From positions 248,001-312,000 of the forward strand of contig JARVLF010000010.1 in assembly GCA_030849465.1 (NCBI GenBank): 64,000 nucleotides of DNA. Direction: 5' to 3'. The notes under the pieces were generated by a model. The model saw nothing but the letters and a program-made list of their open reading frames with translations, did not search any database and was not told the origin of the DNA. Positions within the stretch are counted from its first letter, which is position 1. Each line of letters opens with the position of its first letter. The translations under genes were made by a program, and so were the position numbers. Below are positions 60,778 through 64,000 of the stretch, piece by piece. This DNA comes from Moesziomyces globuligerus. Its lineage: Eukaryota > Basidiomycota > Ustilaginomycetes > Ustilaginales > Ustilaginaceae.

Positions 60778-63700
60778 ATGATGGGTCTCGAGGGAGGAGA
60801 GAGCGAAGCGCGTGCGCTGCGGCGTGCGTTCGACGCGGTGACGCAGGGCACTCGTCGGTTCGAAAGCGCCGAGGACGTCCTCGAGATGTACGCGCGGCCG
60901 CTGGAAGGATGGTTCGGCAAGCAGCACGTACACGGCCTCAGCCATTCCCAAGGGCATGGACAACACGCCGAGCACCAGCGCCGAGCACCCTCTCTCATCG
61001 AGTCGATACCTCCAGCATCCTTTTCCGCTTCAGGCTCCGTCGACTCGGCTGGCTCGTCGGATCGAGTCGACGTGCTGCTGGTCGAGGCGCTGCAGACGTC
61101 GCTGCTGGTGCGTCTGTGCGTGGACTGGGCGAGCTCACTCGGCGATGCCTGGCGCACCCTACTCGAGCTAGCGTTCTTCGGTCCCTCTTCTGCGGGTCTC
61201 GGACCGGTGGGGGTGGTTCAGCAGTGCACGTTGCGGACGCTTTCGCGGCTGCTTGCGTCCGCAGAGGGCGCAGCGTTGCAAGAGACCGTCCAGCTGTGCG
61301 TCCGGGCCAGAGACGCGCTGTCGCTGCGCGCGATGATCGGCGCAACGACAGCTGCGGCCAACCCAGCACGCGCGGCTGTGGCCTGGGCCGAAACACTGCG
61401 TCTCCTCGGCGCGCTGCCAGACCGCGTAGCCAATGCGACCAAAGGCGACGTCCCGGACGCACTCACACCGCAAACGTGGATCCAAGGTACGCTCGTGCGC
61501 GGCCTCGGCCATGCGCTCGACCAAGACACCGATGCACAGCACCGTCAACTTCTCAAAGACGTGCTCGCGAGACTCGATCGACTCGGACATCTGGCAGGCG
61601 GACGCTTCTGGCCGATGCTCCTGCGCACGGCCACTCCCAAGACCACGACACACCGACAGTGGGGTAAGCTTAGGCGGACGGCGGGCAGCACGCTGCGCTC
61701 GAGGCTGGATACGGCGCTGCTGCAGACGCTGAAGACGGTGCAGCGCGGGACGGACATCGTCGCGCCGACCGAGAGGGGCAAACCCGGCACCGAGGGCACC
61801 GCCTTCCTCTCGCCCGAGACGCAGGCGGTGGTCGCTGCCCTCGCCCACGTCCTGGGCATCTTCATTCCGTCCGACGTGGAGGATGGGAGCGAGTCGGACG
61901 ACAGTGCCAGCGGCTCATCTCCCGTGGTGCGTGCTTTCCGCACTGCTGCGCTCAGCCGCGTCCCACAGAGCGCGGTGCTGGGTTGGGCGTGGAGCGTCTA
62001 CCTCGTGCGCGCGTGCGCGCGCGATCGGCTCGACTGCCTCACATCGGTGCTGGATCGGTGGGCGGATGCAGCGCGCCTCGCGCGCGTCCTGGTGGACGAA
62101 GAGCTCTTCCTCTCGACGCTGGCGCTGTGTCTCGTCGCCTCGCTGCCGCCCGGCAGCGAGGACGAGGCGATGGAGGGGTTGGCGCACTCGCGCACGGTGC
62201 TCGACGGCGTCTCGGCGCACCTGGCGCACGCGGATCCGGTGGTGCGCAGGACGGGCATGCTCGTCGCCGAGCTCCTCAGCGCCCGCACCGCGCGGCAGGG
62301 AGCCAAGACGCTCAGCTTCGGCGCGGGGATATGGGACGGAACGCACGACGGACGAGAGGAAGCTCGCGTCCTCCGCGCCCTCTATCATGCGTGGAAGCAC
62401 CATGCTGCTGCGATCGCCGTCCACACGCACCGCTTCTCCAGCGATCCAGATGCCGCCCTGCATGCTCTCGGCTTCGGTACACAGCGAGACGAAGTGACTC
62501 CACAGAAGGCAAAGACCGAAGCGCCGAGCAAGGCAAGGGCCGAGGGAGGTAAGACGAGGCGGTTGCCGGCGAGAGTAGCTCCACCACAACGCGATACGCA
62601 GCCACGACGGCTGATCAGCGTCATAGGCTCGGACGACGAGCTGGGCTTGGACGACACACGGGCGGAAGGACCGCTACGCATGTTCCGTCAGTCCGCCCGC
62701 AGCCAACGCACACGCAGCGTGAGCAGCGGCTCGTCGTCCTCGTCGAGCGCAGACAGCGACGCGGGCTCGGACGGCGACGAGATGCACAAGCTCGCCGCGG
62801 ATCTCTCGGGGTTGGGCACGGACGAGGCGGCATCGCTGCTCTCTTCGGTTGCTCCTGCCTCGAGGCGGCGTGCGGGGGGTGAGGTGGATGACTTTGATGC
62901 GGATCGGGAAGCGCATGCGCCCCAGTTCACGCAGCGCGTGCGGGCGCCCGTGTACGTGTCGCAGCTCTCGGCGCTGCTCAAGTCGTCGGCGCGACACGAG
63001 GTGAAGCTGGGGCTGAAGCATGCGGCTGCGCTCGTGTCGCGCAAGGCGACGACGCGGACGTTTGGTGGCGAGGTCGAGGAGAATGCGGTGGATCTGACGC
63101 TCGCGCTCGTCGCGCTGCACGACAACTTTGGCATCCGCAGCTTCGAGGCGATGCGCAGACAGGCGTTGGTGCAGCTCGCGTGCGCGGCGCCAGTGAGCGT
63201 AGCGGCGGTACTGACCGAACAGGTCTTCGGAAGCCAGTACAGCGCTGTCCAGCGAATGGCTATGCTGTATGCGCTGACCGAGGCGGCGCTGAAGCTCTCG
63301 GGGGCTGAGCAGGAGGAGCAGGAGGGGGCGGTGGGGATGGGCGAGAGGGCGGATGCGGTCGGTGCGCGTGCGCTTAGCGCTGCTCGTCAAATGGGCGAAG
63401 CTAGAGTGCCACAACTGCGTCGCGAACGGGATCTGCGCGTTCGCAGCTCGGGACTTGTTGAGCAACTCACTCCGCACTCGCTGCCCTCATCGGAGGGGAT
63501 GGGGTGGGAGTTGTTGGCGGGGCAGTTTATCTTTCCGCTGCTCAACCGGTTGTTGGCCTACCAGTCGTTGGCCCTGCGTGGGGCTGGATCGGGTGGGCTG
63601 TTTGCGCCCGACTCGCTCGCGCTGCTACTCGACACGCTCAGCATCCTCGTCTCGATCGCTCCCGCTTCGGTGCTACGTCGCATGGCGCCTTTGGTGCTCG

Positions 63701-64000
63701 AAGCCATCTCGACGGTGTTGTTGGCCCGGCCCGAGATGGACGTGTCGATAGCAGCGGCGTTGAACGCACTGGCCGTGCTCGTGCACGCGCACCTCGGCCT
63801 CGACCAAGCCGCTTCGCTCCTCGCCGACCCCACCGCCGTGCGCATGCTCAGGCAGCTCATGCAGCCCACCCAGTCGCTCTTCGCCCAACTCAACACCTCC
63901 CACGGTCTGGCAGGTAGGATCGCCGCAAAGGCAGCAGCCGTGCTGCTCCAGCTCGACCAGCTCGATCACATCCAGCAGACAAACGTCCGCAACGCGCTCG
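60778..64000 (+). CDS. TEL2: TEL2/TELO2 telomere-length-regulation protein, C-terminus cut by the window edge
   Basis: An open frame runs from ATG 60778 to the right edge (1074 codons seen, no intron needed). The helical-repeat N-terminal half includes WAETLRLLGALPDRVANAT and VLDRWADAARLARVLVDEEL. The Telomere_reg-2 domain begins near residue 722: RAPVYVSQLSALLKSSARHE, VKLGLKHAAALVSRKATTRT, FGGEVEENAVDLTLALVALH, DNFGIRSFEAMRRQALVQLA, an arrangement specific to Tel2/TELO2. Tel2 works with Tti1 and Tti2 (TTT complex) and Hsp90-R2TP to fold PIKK kinases such as ATM, ATR and TOR. The acidic stretch VIGSDDELGLDD (Ser618) and another SADSDAGSDGDE around 655-667 resemble CK2-phosphorylated R2TP docking sites. 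Two start codons in tandem (60778, 60781) follow an in-frame stop upstream. The C-terminal repeats continue beyond the window. Confidence 0.93.
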   Translation, partial: MMGLEGGESEARALRRAFDAVTQGTRRFESAEDVLEMYARPLEGWFGKQHVHGLSHSQGHGQHAEHQRRAPSLIESIPPASFSASGSVDSAGSSDRVDVLLVEALQTSLLVRLCVDWASSLGDAWRTLLELAFFGPSSAGLGPVGVVQQCTLRTLSRLLASAEGAALQETVQLCVRARDALSLRAMIGATTAAANPARAAVAWAETLRLLGALPDRVANATKGDVPDALTPQTWIQGTLVRGLGHALDQDTDAQHRQLLKDVLARLDRLGHLAGGRFWPMLLRTATPKTTTHRQWGKLRRTAGSTLRSRLDTALLQTLKTVQRGTDIVAPTERGKPGTEGTAFLSPETQAVVAALAHVLGIFIPSDVEDGSESDDSASGSSPVVRAFRTAALSRVPQSAVLGWAWSVYLVRACARDRLDCLTSVLDRWADAARLARVLVDEELFLSTLALCLVASLPPGSEDEAMEGLAHSRTVLDGVSAHLAHADPVVRRTGMLVAELLSARTARQGAKTLSFGAGIWDGTHDGREEARVLRALYHAWKHHAAAIAVHTHRFSSDPDAALHALGFGTQRDEVTPQKAKTEAPSKARAEGGKTRRLPARVAPPQRDTQPRRLISVIGSDDELGLDDTRAEGPLRMFRQSARSQRTRSVSSGSSSSSSADSDAGSDGDEMHKLAADLSGLGTDEAASLLSSVAPASRRRAGGEVDDFDADREAHAPQFTQRVRAPVYVSQLSALLKSSARHEVKLGLKHAAALVSRKATTRTFGGEVEENAVDLTLALVALHDNFGIRSFEAMRRQALVQLACAAPVSVAAVLTEQVFGSQYSAVQRMAMLYALTEAALKLSGAEQEEQEGAVGMGERADAVGARALSAARQMGEARVPQLRRERDLRVRSSGLVEQLTPHSLPSSEGMGWELLAGQFIFPLLNRLLAYQSLALRGAGSGGLFAPDSLALLLDTLSILVSIAPASVLRRMAPLVLEAISTVLLARPEMDVSIAAALNALAVLVHAHLGLDQAASLLADPTAVRMLRQLMQPTQSLFAQLNTSHGLAGRIAAKAAAVLLQLDQLDHIQQTNVRNAL

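Overview
The window is nuclear DNA of a basidiomycete fungus, most likely a smut or smut-like yeast (Ustilaginaceae: Ustilago, Sporisorium, Moesziomyces or Pseudozyma). This is judged from the GC-rich sequence, long mostly intron-free genes, short introns (about 50-105 bp) with GTAAGT/GTATGT donors and CTAAC/CTGAC branch sites, and proteins rich in Ser, Gln or His runs. Everything is read by eye; no database search was run, so names rest on recognised motifs.

Layout. 0-10 kb, all on the minus strand: a CLPTM1-family membrane protein cut by the left edge, a MUB1/samB MYND-finger ubiquitin-ligase partner, and a B-type cyclin with a hidden 21-nt first exon. 10-17 kb: a gene-poor stretch holding the cyclin leader and promoter. 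17-31 kb is compact: an unrecognised basic protein, the cohesin kleisin Rad21/Scc1 (+), a beta-hydroxyacid dehydrogenase (-), V-ATPase subunit e (+, three exons), an F-box protein (-), a synaptojanin-type phosphoinositide phosphatase (+) and an unrecognised 157-aa three-exon protein (-). 31-42 kb: a secreted pepsin-like protease (+), a DHA2-type MFS transporter (-), an alpha/beta hydrolase (+) and the mitochondrial processing peptidase alpha subunit (-). 45-64 kb, all plus strand: a Zn2Cys6 transcription factor, a long coiled-coil protein, a PHD-finger/AT-hook protein, and TEL2, cut by the right edge.

Several genes act in cell-cycle and genome maintenance (cyclin B, Rad21, TEL2, MUB1, possibly the coiled-coil and PHD proteins), but they are dispersed among metabolic and transport genes. 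I see no biosynthetic cluster, transposon, tRNA, rRNA or CRISPR array.

The most striking signal is in the gene-free DNA. Several regulatory genes are preceded by long stretches with no ATG on the sense strand, although ATG is frequent on the opposite strand. The PHD gene has about 1.2 kb without ATG ending in a consensus splice donor. The cyclin and MUB1 genes each have about 0.9-1.1 kb with a single tiny upstream ORF (4 and 6 codons). This suggests long scanned mRNA leaders with defined translational control.
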